Made by a program: the position numbers and the translations under genes. Source: a virus. From it: DNA of 46,876 nucleotides. Positions 1 to 6,684 of the stretch are shown here, one piece after another. The notes beneath the pieces are model-generated. The model had not been told where the DNA came from. It ran no database searches and saw only the letters and a list, made by a program, of their open reading frames with translations. The stretch is taken from positions 1-46,876 of IMG/VR virus record IMGVR_UViG_3300032770_000034; one strand, written 5' to 3'. The stretch's first letter is position 1. Each line of letters starts with the position of its first letter.

Positions 1-143
1 CTCTTACGTCGTCCGTCGCGCCAGACCTCGGGGTCGACGTCCGTGTGTCGGTCGGCCCACGAGGCCCAGCCGAGGCCCAACAGGAAAACGACGGCGAGCG
101 CGATGAGCGAGGCCGCGTGCGGGGTCGGTCTCACCTCAATCAT
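1..143 (-). CDS. Small membrane protein, 3' end cut by window edge
   Basis: The ATG at 143-141 overlaps the stop codon of the upstream hypermodification gene, continuing the stop/start coupling seen through the operon. The visible 47 residues give a short polar N-terminus, one hydrophobic segment at about residues 13-28 (ALAVVFLLGLGW core), then a charged tail. This looks like a single-pass membrane protein with its N-terminus inside. The reading frame is open to the window edge, so the length is unknown. I do not recognise a family; position alone cannot say whether it belongs to DNA modification or to another module. Confidence 0.55.
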   Translation of the reverse strand, partial: MIEVRPTPHAASLIALAVVFLLGLGWASWADRHTDVDPEVWRDGRRK

Positions 144-1002
144 GTCGATACCGGGACCGGGGGCGCCCCTCCCCATTCTGAACGCGAAGATATTTGTCTG
201 TTTCGCATAAGGAATGCTCAATGTCCCGCATTTCGAGCGTCGGGAACCCACGAGGCAACCGGGTTCGGGACTCCCGAAGCAACTCGCGCATTTCCTCGTT
301 CGCTCGGTCTTGCTTTAGCGGGAAGGTCAACGATCGGCCGGCGAGCCGGTTTAACCCGCGAATCGCTCCCGGGCCGGCATTCGCCCAGGTGTGGGTGTCG
401 GGCGCGTGTTGAAGATACCGCGTGTGCCGGAGATCGGTTACGACCTCGTACGCCATAAACCCGCCCCACCCGTGGAAGCGGAGAAACCACCTGTGGACCG
501 CGCGGAGCGAGGGAGCGGCGGGAGCGTCAAACAGCCGAGCAAACTCGGACCGGTGCTGCCACAATGACCCGCACACTGTGTAGATGGTATAGGGGTGCTT
601 GCTTCCGCCGTACGCGATGTCGCCCCGAAGCATGTACGCGCCGGTGTATACTTGTTCCCCTCGCCGTTTCCGCGCGTCGAGTGCGGCGACCGCGTGCCCC
701 GGGGACCAGGCCCCGGTTCTCGGCCAGGCCCGCCCTGTAGCAATAAGCTCCTGGAGTGTGGCGGGATGACCGATTTGTCTGGCCAAGCACAGCATGAACC
801 ACAAGTTGGGATGTTCGGCGTAGGGCTCCCGGATATGTTCCCGGATCCAGATGGTAACTGCATCGAGCTCCCGAAACACGTTGCAGAAGCGGAAGTCCTG
901 AAGAATTTTATCCTGTGTCCAGGGCCACGGCTTCCCCGCCTGCCGGGTCCGGTAGATGCGGTGACGTTCCGCTATCCAATACCACAACGGGGTCGCGTTC
1001 AT
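136..1002 (-). CDS. 5-hmdU DNA kinase-type helical protein (thymidine hypermodification)
   Basis: This 288-residue protein carries the signature of the helical domain associated with 5-hydroxymethyl-dU DNA kinases: an N-terminal RHRIY..RQAG..PWPWT stretch followed by FRFCNVFRELDAVTIWI near residues 38-54. In characterised thymidine-hypermodifying phages this domain belongs to the enzyme that acts on 5-hmdU in DNA. Here it is a separate gene, with the P-loop kinase two genes upstream and a methyltransferase between them. The ATG at 1002 overlaps the stop of the methyltransferase gene (ATGA); a TTG 15 bases upstream is less likely. Family assignment is from recognised motifs, not a search. The exact chemistry of a stand-alone copy is not established; DNA binding or base recognition for the kinase is an inference. 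Confidence 0.7.
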   Translation of the reverse strand: MNATPLWYWIAERHRIYRTRQAGKPWPWTQDKILQDFRFCNVFRELDAVTIWIREHIREPYAEHPNLWFMLCLARQIGHPATLQELIATGRAWPRTGAWSPGHAVAALDARKRRGEQVYTGAYMLRGDIAYGGSKHPYTIYTVCGSLWQHRSEFARLFDAPAAPSLRAVHRWFLRFHGWGGFMAYEVVTDLRHTRYLQHAPDTHTWANAGPGAIRGLNRLAGRSLTFPLKQDRANEEMRELLRESRTRLPRGFPTLEMRDIEHSLCETDKYLRVQNGEGRPRSRYRHD

Positions 1003-1694
1003 TTTGGTCCCCAACAAAAAATACAGCGGTCATGGAACGTTTTGATGGTTGAGGCGCCCGACGCTAGGATTCGTTCGTACTCCGGCGGGGCGTGCACATG
1101 CCGAAATCGGGACGCGAGCCAAGTGAGCCGGCGCGCGAGTCCGCGGGTGCTGGAGTCGCGGGAGGTGTGATACTCCACCACCAGTTTTGCGGTCCGAGGG
1201 AGCAGATGAGCGTCGAAGATCGCCATTTCCGCCCCCTCGATATCCATTTTTATTCCGTCGAAAGTCGCCTTGCACAAGGTACGCATCGGCCAGTTCGGTA
1301 CCGTTCCTGCAAAAATCATGGACGGGGACGGAACCGTCGTTTGCCGGTAATGGTCCGCGGGCCGAGCGCTCCGAAACAGATCAATGGTGTAGGTCGTGTG
1401 CGCCGTGACGGCGCCGCGAATACAGTTGAATCCCGGCGGGCAATTTTGTTGCAATAGCGCAAAGCACGTGGGGTCGGGCTCGAAGGATTGGACCCACCGT
1501 GCGCCCCGGAGGGCCGCGTAGACCGCGAACGCGCCGATATTGCCGCCGAGATCGAGCCACCGCTCCCCGACTTCGACGTCGAAGCCGAGCCGTGTACGAC
1601 GATACGCGTGCCGAGAGATCACTTCCTCGACGACCCGTTCGTCACTCGTTCCGGGGCGCAACGTCATCGAAAAGGGGCCGAAGTTCCGCCTCAC
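999..1694 (-). CDS. FkbM-family SAM-dependent methyltransferase
   Basis: A 231-residue class I methyltransferase. The SAM-binding motif DLGGNIG lies at residues 48-54, an acidic ribose-binding position follows at E72-P73 (FEPDP), and the FkbM signature KMDIEGAE is at 149-156, followed by VVEYHT. FkbM enzymes usually methylate hydroxyls on sugars or polyketides. The start is GTG at 1694, overlapping the kinase stop codon (GTGA). It lies between the 5-hmdU kinase and the helical protein, so a role in modifying the base or its appended amino acid is the natural inference. FkbM enzymes are not among the well-known thymidine tailoring classes (radical SAM, PLP decarboxylase, flavin lyase, acetyltransferase). 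An alternative is methylation of a small molecule or virion glycan. Confidence 0.8.
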   Translation of the reverse strand: MRRNFGPFSMTLRPGTSDERVVEEVISRHAYRRTRLGFDVEVGERWLDLGGNIGAFAVYAALRGARWVQSFEPDPTCFALLQQNCPPGFNCIRGAVTAHTTYTIDLFRSARPADHYRQTTVPSPSMIFAGTVPNWPMRTLCKATFDGIKMDIEGAEMAIFDAHLLPRTAKLVVEYHTSRDSSTRGLARRLTWLASRFRHVHAPPEYERILASGASTIKTFHDRCIFCWGPK

Positions 1695-2260
1695 CGGAGC
1701 CTCATGCGGAGAATGGGCAACGGATTGCGGTAGTCAAGCCAGAAGGGGAAGAGCCCATCGGCCGCGGCCTTCTCATGATTGGTCCGGCAGCTGTGCCACT
1801 TGGGCGTGAGCGAATTGGCTGGGTCCCATGGCTTTTCGTTCCCGGCTGCGCGCCGGCGGGCATTGACCCGGTCAATACACACGTCGAGCGGGGTATCGAG
1901 CGAGGCCCAGAGGAACCTGTCCCCGAGCTCGCGGGCGAGGTCCCGATACCGGGCATAAATCTGACTCACTAACAGCCCCTCGAACACCACGTGCGTGTAC
2001 CGTCCCGCAAATTCGAGCACTCGGGCACAAATTTCATCTTGTGTCTTGATCATGTCGCAGCCGCCACAGGCCGTCTCGTACCGTCCGACGACCGCGAGCG
2101 CGTGGCCGTCGACCGCGTATCCAACCACCTCGGCCGCTTCAATCGAAGGGGCGCCCCGGAGCTCGCCGCGGAGGATAGGCCGTATGGACCGATGCGCTAT
2201 GAGCTGGCGCACGATCGTCGACTTCCCCGACCCCGAGGTCCCCCGGAGGTTAAGGATCAT
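1691..2260 (-). CDS. P-loop 5-hydroxymethyl-dU DNA kinase
   Basis: A 189-residue P-loop kinase with Walker A GTSGSGKST at residues 7-15. It has the family-typical GYAVDGHALAVVGRYETACGG region (about 47-67) continuing into CDMIKTQDEI, and a hydrophobic VVFEGLL strand at 91-97. This pattern matches the kinases that phosphorylate 5-hydroxymethyl-dU in phage DNA, activating the base for amino-acid attachment (ViI, SP10, M6 systems). The start ATG at 2260 overlaps the stop of a 57-residue gene; a longer frame exists upstream but runs antiframe to two genes. It is part of the run 4158 to 136 of tightly coupled modification genes. No 5-hmdUTP synthase is visible in the window, so the substrate base must be made by a gene outside it. 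Confidence 0.8.
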   Translation of the reverse strand: MILNLRGTSGSGKSTIVRQLIAHRSIRPILRGELRGAPSIEAAEVVGYAVDGHALAVVGRYETACGGCDMIKTQDEICARVLEFAGRYTHVVFEGLLVSQIYARYRDLARELGDRFLWASLDTPLDVCIDRVNARRRAAGNEKPWDPANSLTPKWHSCRTNHEKAAADGLFPFWLDYRNPLPILRMRLR

Positions 2261-2430
2261 CGACCCTGGGCCACGTGCCCGAGCTTGCGCGCGAACTTCT
2301 TCGCGCTCGCGTACGACGTTCCGGTCCAGCCGGCTTTTTGCGCGAGCAACATGATGCGCGCCTTCTTTTCGGCATTGGTTTCTAGCCGCTCTCGCCGGAG
2401 CAACGCGGCGGCTTCGGTTCGTAAGCTCAT
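2257..2430 (-). CDS. Small basic helical protein of the modification operon
   Basis: A 57-residue protein rich in Arg, Lys and Ala and predicted by eye to be mostly helical. It ends with a basic AKKFARKLGH stretch. The ATG at 2430 overlaps the stop of the flavoenzyme gene (ATGA), and its own stop overlaps the kinase start, so it sits inside the translational chain. The repeated leader element CCACGACGGAG lies 9 bases before its start and is also coding sequence for the end of the flavoenzyme. I do not recognise a family. A small DNA-binding or kinase-accessory subunit would fit the context, but nothing in the sequence proves it. Confidence 0.65.
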   Translation of the reverse strand: MSLRTEAAALLRRERLETNAEKKARIMLLAQKAGWTGTSYASAKKFARKLGHVAQGR

Positions 2431-3239
2431 TCGGTCGTACTCCGTCGTGGGAACACAATGCGCGGGGCGTAGTGCCCCGCGAGAATAGTGGAGGACTTGC
2501 CCCCCGCCGTCAACACCCACGTATGCGGGGCAATGCGAACACACAACCCGGTTTTCTGGCCCCGGATTGTTGGACGGTAGCCCTGGATCACGTGAGCCGA
2601 CCACGTTCCCCGGTCGACGGCCGCGGCGCACCGAGCCAGGGACTCGCGCTCCCGCACGAGGCTGTAGTTCTGTGCCAGAATGGCCGAGTCGTCTCCGGCC
2701 CAGGTCCACCCCAGGTCACGCTCAAACGCGAGCAGTTGCTTGTACGGGGCCCAGGGCTGAAGGAGAGGTTGTAGAGGAGCCCCCTGCCAAAGAAAGGCAC
2801 TTCCCGCGAGCGACTGAATCGGTGCGCACAAGTTGTGCGCAAGGACACCGCTCCACACCCCGGCGGCAATGACCACCGTGCCAGTGTACGAGACCCCGCG
2901 CTCGGTCAGCAAGGTCCCCTTCTGAACGGATAGGACGCGCTCGCGCTCCGCGGGAACCTGGAGCAAGCGGGGCGAGACGAACGGAATACTCCCCTGCTTC
3001 GGAAACTCGACCCAGTGGAGCCCGGTTCGACTTACTTCGGCCAGCACATCGAGCGCCTTTCGGTACGCGTCGGGCGCGAGCGGGCTCCACGGGGCGTGCA
3101 TGAGTCCCGCGGACGCCGGCGTCCCCGCCCCGGGCCGCGCGTCGTCGAACCAGACGACTTGAAGGCCGTGCCGTTGCGCATAGCGCCCGAGCACGGCGCC
3201 CATCACGCCCGCCCCGACAATGAGCAAGGGCTCACGCAT
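2427..3239 (-). CDS. FAD-dependent oxidoreductase/lyase of thymidine hypermodification
   Basis: A 270-residue DAO/glycine-oxidase-like flavoprotein. The N-terminus LLIVGAGVMGAVLGRYAQRHG (about residues 5-25) is a Rossmann dinucleotide-binding motif with GxGxxG, followed by an acidic strand end (VVWFDD). A second FAD-binding strand TVVIAAGVWSG occurs in the middle, and a conserved-looking GYRPTIRG lies near the C-terminus. It is shorter than typical glycine oxidases (about 360 residues). Flavin-dependent lyases are known to trim amino acids attached to 5-hmdU in phages such as M6. Sitting directly after the amino acid:DNA transferase, it probably oxidises or cleaves the appended amino acid. 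Its last codons contain the repeated leader element used by the next gene. Confidence 0.75.
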   Translation of the reverse strand: MREPLLIVGAGVMGAVLGRYAQRHGLQVVWFDDARPGAGTPASAGLMHAPWSPLAPDAYRKALDVLAEVSRTGLHWVEFPKQGSIPFVSPRLLQVPAERERVLSVQKGTLLTERGVSYTGTVVIAAGVWSGVLAHNLCAPIQSLAGSAFLWQGAPLQPLLQPWAPYKQLLAFERDLGWTWAGDDSAILAQNYSLVRERESLARCAAAVDRGTWSAHVIQGYRPTIRGQKTGLCVRIAPHTWVLTAGGKSSTILAGHYAPRIVFPRRSTTE

Positions 3240-4158
3240 CGTAGTTCTGGAGTTGGCGCTCGATAAGCACGTCCCGGCAGCGCGCGGCGGTCGGCCCCCA
3301 CCCCTTCAGGGCGTGGAGGATTTCCGTGGTGTCTTTCCCCACGGGGTAGTGCCCGGTCACGTGCGCCTTCCACTTACACAACACTGTTTCGATTTCCTGA
3401 ATCCGAAAGGATGTGCCCGGGGGAGCGTGGGGAACACCGATCCCCTGCATCCGTTTCTGTAGCCCGCGGAACACGCGTTCCGTGAGCGCGCGTCGTTCGG
3501 GTAGGGAGCACGCGTCGTGATACTGGGTTAAGCGGTCCCGAATCTCGGCATCCGTGCCCAACAACCCGTCGTCGCGGAGCACCGTGCGGAACCCCTCCCA
3601 CTCGTTCCCGACGTGCGTGCTCGCAGCAACGGCGTCGAGGTGAAAGGCCCACACGGCCCCCGTCATCGGGTCGTCAAAAATGTGCTCCGGGACCGCGTCC
3701 GCGAAATTGACGGGAACTCCGAGCACGGCGTCGAGCATGTCGGCGACCTTGAAGGCAATCCAGGGGCCAAACCCGCTCCATTCGCGCACCGCGCGTGCAA
3801 CCTCGGTGAATTGCGGTGCACTTTGCGCGAGGGTTGTCGTCACCGTCTCCGGGAACGGGAAGCGGGCCGCAAGGTCCGTGACCGCGGCGACCGCGAGCGA
3901 CCCGCGAAAATGGCGGCGCTCCGTGCCCCGGGGAAATTGGTGTGAGCCGGACAGGTGCGCGCGGGCCCGATCCCAGAAGCGGGCTCCCGCGCACTCGGAC
4001 AAGGCGCTTGCCACTCCGGCATGATAGAACATCCAATAGGCCAGGCACCAACGCGCCCGGTGCCCCGCCGGAAGCTCCGCTCCCCGGAGCATCAGGTAAA
4101 TCGGGTCGAGATCCCCGGTGCGCGCCAAAACGGCGCCGAACTCTTCTACCGTGTACAT
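3232..4158 (-). CDS. aGPT-pyrophosphorylase-type amino acid:DNA transferase
   Basis: A 308-residue protein resembling the alpha-glutamyl/putrescinyl-thymine pyrophosphorylase group. Recognised features are LDPIYLMLRGAEL near residues 17-29, the aromatic-rich WCLAYWMFYHAGVAS at about 37-51, FWDRA at 61-65 and FPRGTERRHFRG at about 75-86. In characterised phages such enzymes displace the pyrophosphate/phosphate of activated 5-hmdU with an amino acid. The reading frame is open upstream, but that part runs through a tRNA-like sequence, so the ATG at 4158 is chosen. Only one base separates it from the tRNA-like 3' end, and no clear Shine-Dalgarno is visible. It is the first gene of the modification chain, and its stop overlaps the flavoenzyme start. 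Confidence 0.7.
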   Translation of the reverse strand: MYTVEEFGAVLARTGDLDPIYLMLRGAELPAGHRARWCLAYWMFYHAGVASALSECAGARFWDRARAHLSGSHQFPRGTERRHFRGSLAVAAVTDLAARFPFPETVTTTLAQSAPQFTEVARAVREWSGFGPWIAFKVADMLDAVLGVPVNFADAVPEHIFDDPMTGAVWAFHLDAVAASTHVGNEWEGFRTVLRDDGLLGTDAEIRDRLTQYHDACSLPERRALTERVFRGLQKRMQGIGVPHAPPGTSFRIQEIETVLCKWKAHVTGHYPVGKDTTEILHALKGWGPTAARCRDVLIERQLQNYDA

Positions 4159-4159
4159 A

Positions 4160-4230
4160 CTGCGCTTTCGGGATTCGAACCCGAATAGCCGGGGGCTAAC
4201 CGGCCGCTTTGCCAATTAAGCGAAAGCGCG
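4160..4230 (-). tRNA. Degenerate tRNA or tRNA-like element
   Basis: The minus strand folds as a cloverleaf. Acceptor CGCGCTT pairs with AAGCGCA except for a C1-A72 mismatch. The D arm GCTT/AAGC encloses a loop containing GG. The anticodon stem is GCCGG/CCGGC with loop TTAGCCC, and the T stem TCGGG/CCCGA has a canonical TTCGAAT loop. The anticodon would be AGC, formally Ala, but C at position 37, a 3-base variable loop, no encoded CCA and no G3-U70 pair make the isotype doubtful. It ends one base before the transferase start codon. It may be a functional phage tRNA, a decaying one, or a tRNA-like leader. Confidence 0.6.
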
Positions 4231-4244
4231 AACCAAACGGGGGG

Positions 4245-5171
4245 TTACTTCTTCGGGCTAAGCTTGGGCGCTTCAGCCTTGGGCGTCTTCGGCTTGGGTG
4301 CGGGCTTGGCCGTCTTGCTCCGATGCGGGTAGGGCTTCTCCATGTTCTTCGGCAACACGAGATACAGCCGGAGATCGTTGGCGCCTTCCGGGTCGGACCG
4401 GACCCCGTAGCCGACGACCTTGTTCACGTCGTACCCGAGCCACCCGCGCGCGTTGACCGGCTTCCCGGTCTTGCTCAGCTCGGACTCCAGGTCCGAGAGG
4501 AGGACGCCGCCCTTCTGGGCGAGGAGGTCGATGGCGCGGGACACTTTCGTCCCCTCGCCTACGGCCTTGATTTCGCTCTTGAGTTTCGGGGGATACGAAA
4601 CGGAGCGGAGGGCCTTGGGTGCGCGGGGCGTTTTCCCGTCGCCCTTGGCCGGGACTTCGACGAGCCGTTGCAACGCGTCGAACGCGGCGGCCACGGCGAC
4701 CTCCTCGTTGGCCATCTTCTTGATCGGGGTGGCCGCGCGGCCCTGGTTGATGAGGGCGAGGAGCAAGGGCATCGGCGACCCTTTCAGCTCGGCCGGCGTC
4801 GAGATCACCAGGTGCGTGGTGTTCGGCGCCGCGTGCTGGACGGACGATTCCTCGGCGCCGAGGACGCGCGCCTCGGCCTTCTGCGGCTTGGTGAGGGGAA
4901 AGGTGATGAGGTACCGACGCTTGGGCGCCGGGCTCGCGGGAGCGGGTACGGTCTTCAGTGCCATGGGGTCCTGTCCTGTGGAGAGAGAAGGAAGCAGCAC
5001 CTCGGCCGCTCGGGTGAGCGCCTCGGTGCTGCACCGACCGGGATCGGTCGGCAAGTCGTTCGCGGCCGCATACCGGAGCCACTTGGTGACGGGCGCGCGT
5101 TTCACGTTGTCGAGGATCACGAGGCGCCGCGCCAGGGCCGCTTGGTCGTTCGATCGGCTCAATGCACTCAT
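4245..5171 (-). CDS. Unknown protein with C-terminal winged-helix-like domain
   Basis: A 308-residue protein of unknown function. The first 65 residues are helical, a Pro/Ala-rich linker follows, and residues about 220-260 (TKVSRAIDLLAQKGGVLLSD...) resemble a winged helix-turn-helix that would bind DNA. The tail is Lys/Pro/Ala-rich like a disordered nucleic-acid-binding extension. The ATG at 5171 is chosen because the leader element CCACGACGGAG and a sigma70-like promoter lie just upstream; an in-frame ATG 21 codons earlier would start within the promoter spacer. A second internal ATG with an AGGA-like site could give a shorter product. A regulator or replication accessory protein is possible, but I cannot place it in a family. 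Confidence 0.7.
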   Translation of the reverse strand: MSALSRSNDQAALARRLVILDNVKRAPVTKWLRYAAANDLPTDPGRCSTEALTRAAEVLLPSLSTGQDPMALKTVPAPASPAPKRRYLITFPLTKPQKAEARVLGAEESSVQHAAPNTTHLVISTPAELKGSPMPLLLALINQGRAATPIKKMANEEVAVAAAFDALQRLVEVPAKGDGKTPRAPKALRSVSYPPKLKSEIKAVGEGTKVSRAIDLLAQKGGVLLSDLESELSKTGKPVNARGWLGYDVNKVVGYGVRSDPEGANDLRLYLVLPKNMEKPYPHRSKTAKPAPKPKTPKAEAPKLSPKK

Positions 5172-5205
5172 ATCGGGTCTACTCCGTCGTGGGGGTGAAG
5201 GAAAC

Positions 5206-5234
5206 AAGTTAGTCTTGTTGGAGACAAAAGTCAA
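5206..5234 (-). promoter_or_regulatory. Sigma70-like promoter
   Basis: On the minus strand, TTGACT at 5234-5229 is separated by exactly 17 bases from TAACTT at 5211-5206. It lies in the short gap after the first UvrD gene and before the 308-residue winged-helix-like protein gene. It would drive that gene, the tRNA-like element and the hypermodification operon. Three other promoters of the same design occur in the replication block. Confidence 0.7.
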
Positions 5235-5238
5235 GTCT

Positions 5239-6684
5239 TCAAAAGTTCCAGGCGGTCCCGGTTTGCGGCAGGACCAACGTGAGCGATTCCCGGGCGCGCG
5301 TCACGGCAACATATTGCACTCGGCGCTCGGCGTCGGGAGCCAGTTGCGCCATGGCCGCGGCCTTCGCCGAAATGTCGGTGAGCAACACCACGTGGTCCGC
5401 TTCGGCCCCCTTCGCGGAGTGCACCGTGCCGATCGTGACCCGGCCGGGAGCCGTGAGGGACTCGCCCGATCGGCGCAGCGCGCGGATGTACTCCCGGTCC
5501 CGGAGCGGGATGTTGGGGAGCGCAGTGAGCCACGAGTGCTCTCGGAGCGGCGAGTCCGCGGGAAACCACGTCGCGAAGTCCACCGTGCGCGCCCCCCGCG
5601 GCAGCGCACGGCGCTCCGCGAGGTAGCCGTTCACGTTCTTCGCCTCGGGGGCGGGAATGCTCTTCCCCTTGCGCAGACGTTCCCAGGAGACCGCGGCCCG
5701 GACCGCGGGAAGGGACCACGACCACGTTCCGTTCGGGAGGGAGTAGACGACACCTTGCTGGCGGGCCTGATGCCGGAACTGTTGCAACTGGTAATTGTTC
5801 CGCGCGAGCAGTAACCAGGTCCCCGCTTGATGAAGGTCAACGGCTTCGGGCTCGTTGATCCAGGTCACGCGCCCGTCGACCGGGCGGGGTGCGAACACCT
5901 TGCTGACCCGGCTCCGAATTGTGGCCGCGAGCCGATCGGCGAGGGCCTTCACTCGCCGCGGCAGTCGATAGCTCACCGGGAGGACCGCGCGGTCGCCTCG
6001 AAAACGCAGCAGCTGCGTCGCGTCCGCGCCGGCCCAGTGGTAAATCGCCTGGTCGTCGTCGCCCGCGAAATACACCACTGGAACATGCGCCGCCACCCGA
6101 CGCAAAAACGCCCACTGCGCGGTGGAGGTGTCCTGCGCCTCGTCGATACAGAGCACGTCTAAATCGAGCCGCCCCTCCGCGCGCAGGATCATGTCGTCGA
6201 AATCGAGCAACCCGAGATCCCGTTTGAAGCAGGTGTACATCTGGATCGTTTGCCGCACGAGCCGCCAGGGCAAATCGACCCCGAGCGCGCGCCACGCATC
6301 GTTCAACGACACCCCGCGGGCGACCGCGAGAGAGTGGACCGCGAGGCACACATCACCCAACACCCCTTCAGAGGGGTCGCCGGGGGTACGACCGAACGGG
6401 ACGCCCACCGCGCGTCCGAACGTGGCCAAGTGTTCGGACGTCACCACTTGTGCGGGGCGGAGCTCTAGGAGGAAGTAGGCGAGGGAATGAATCGTGCGAA
6501 CGTACGGGAGCTCGACCTCGGGGGCGTGCGCCTTCGCCTCGGCGATCGCGCGCCGGGTAAACGAGACGAACCCGATGCGCTCGGGGCGCACGCCCCGGCT
6601 AAGGTGAAACCGGACCCGGTTCAGCAGCGCCGTGGTTTTCCCGGTTCCCGGAGGGCCGAACAATACATGGCGTTCGCGCCGCAT
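5239..6684 (-). CDS. UvrD/Rep-type superfamily 1 DNA helicase (first copy)
   Basis: A 481-residue SF1A helicase, compact compared with UvrD (about 720). Walker A GPPGTGKTT lies at residues 10-18, motif Ia FVSFTRRAIAEA at 39-50, Walker B DEAQD at 181-185 and motif III AGDDDQAIYHWAGAD at about 207-221. Motif IV is YRLP at 239-242, motif V TIGTVHSAKGAEADHVV is near the C-terminus, and motif VI YVAVTRARESL is close to the end. It would translocate on single-stranded DNA during replication, recombination or repair. The ATG at 6684 shares one base with the primase stop (TGATG); the frame is open further upstream but antiframe to the primase gene. It differs strongly from the second UvrD-like gene, so the two are not a recent duplication. 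Confidence 0.9.
   Translation of the reverse strand: MRRERHVLFGPPGTGKTTALLNRVRFHLSRGVRPERIGFVSFTRRAIAEAKAHAPEVELPYVRTIHSLAYFLLELRPAQVVTSEHLATFGRAVGVPFGRTPGDPSEGVLGDVCLAVHSLAVARGVSLNDAWRALGVDLPWRLVRQTIQMYTCFKRDLGLLDFDDMILRAEGRLDLDVLCIDEAQDTSTAQWAFLRRVAAHVPVVYFAGDDDQAIYHWAGADATQLLRFRGDRAVLPVSYRLPRRVKALADRLAATIRSRVSKVFAPRPVDGRVTWINEPEAVDLHQAGTWLLLARNNYQLQQFRHQARQQGVVYSLPNGTWSWSLPAVRAAVSWERLRKGKSIPAPEAKNVNGYLAERRALPRGARTVDFATWFPADSPLREHSWLTALPNIPLRDREYIRALRRSGESLTAPGRVTIGTVHSAKGAEADHVVLLTDISAKAAAMAQLAPDAERRVQYVAVTRARESLTLVLPQTGTAWNF

Noticed and set aside
4209-5198. Plus-strand frame opposite the winged-helix-like gene
   Set aside because: Gly/Arg-rich shadow translation; the minus-strand gene has a promoter and leader element at its start.
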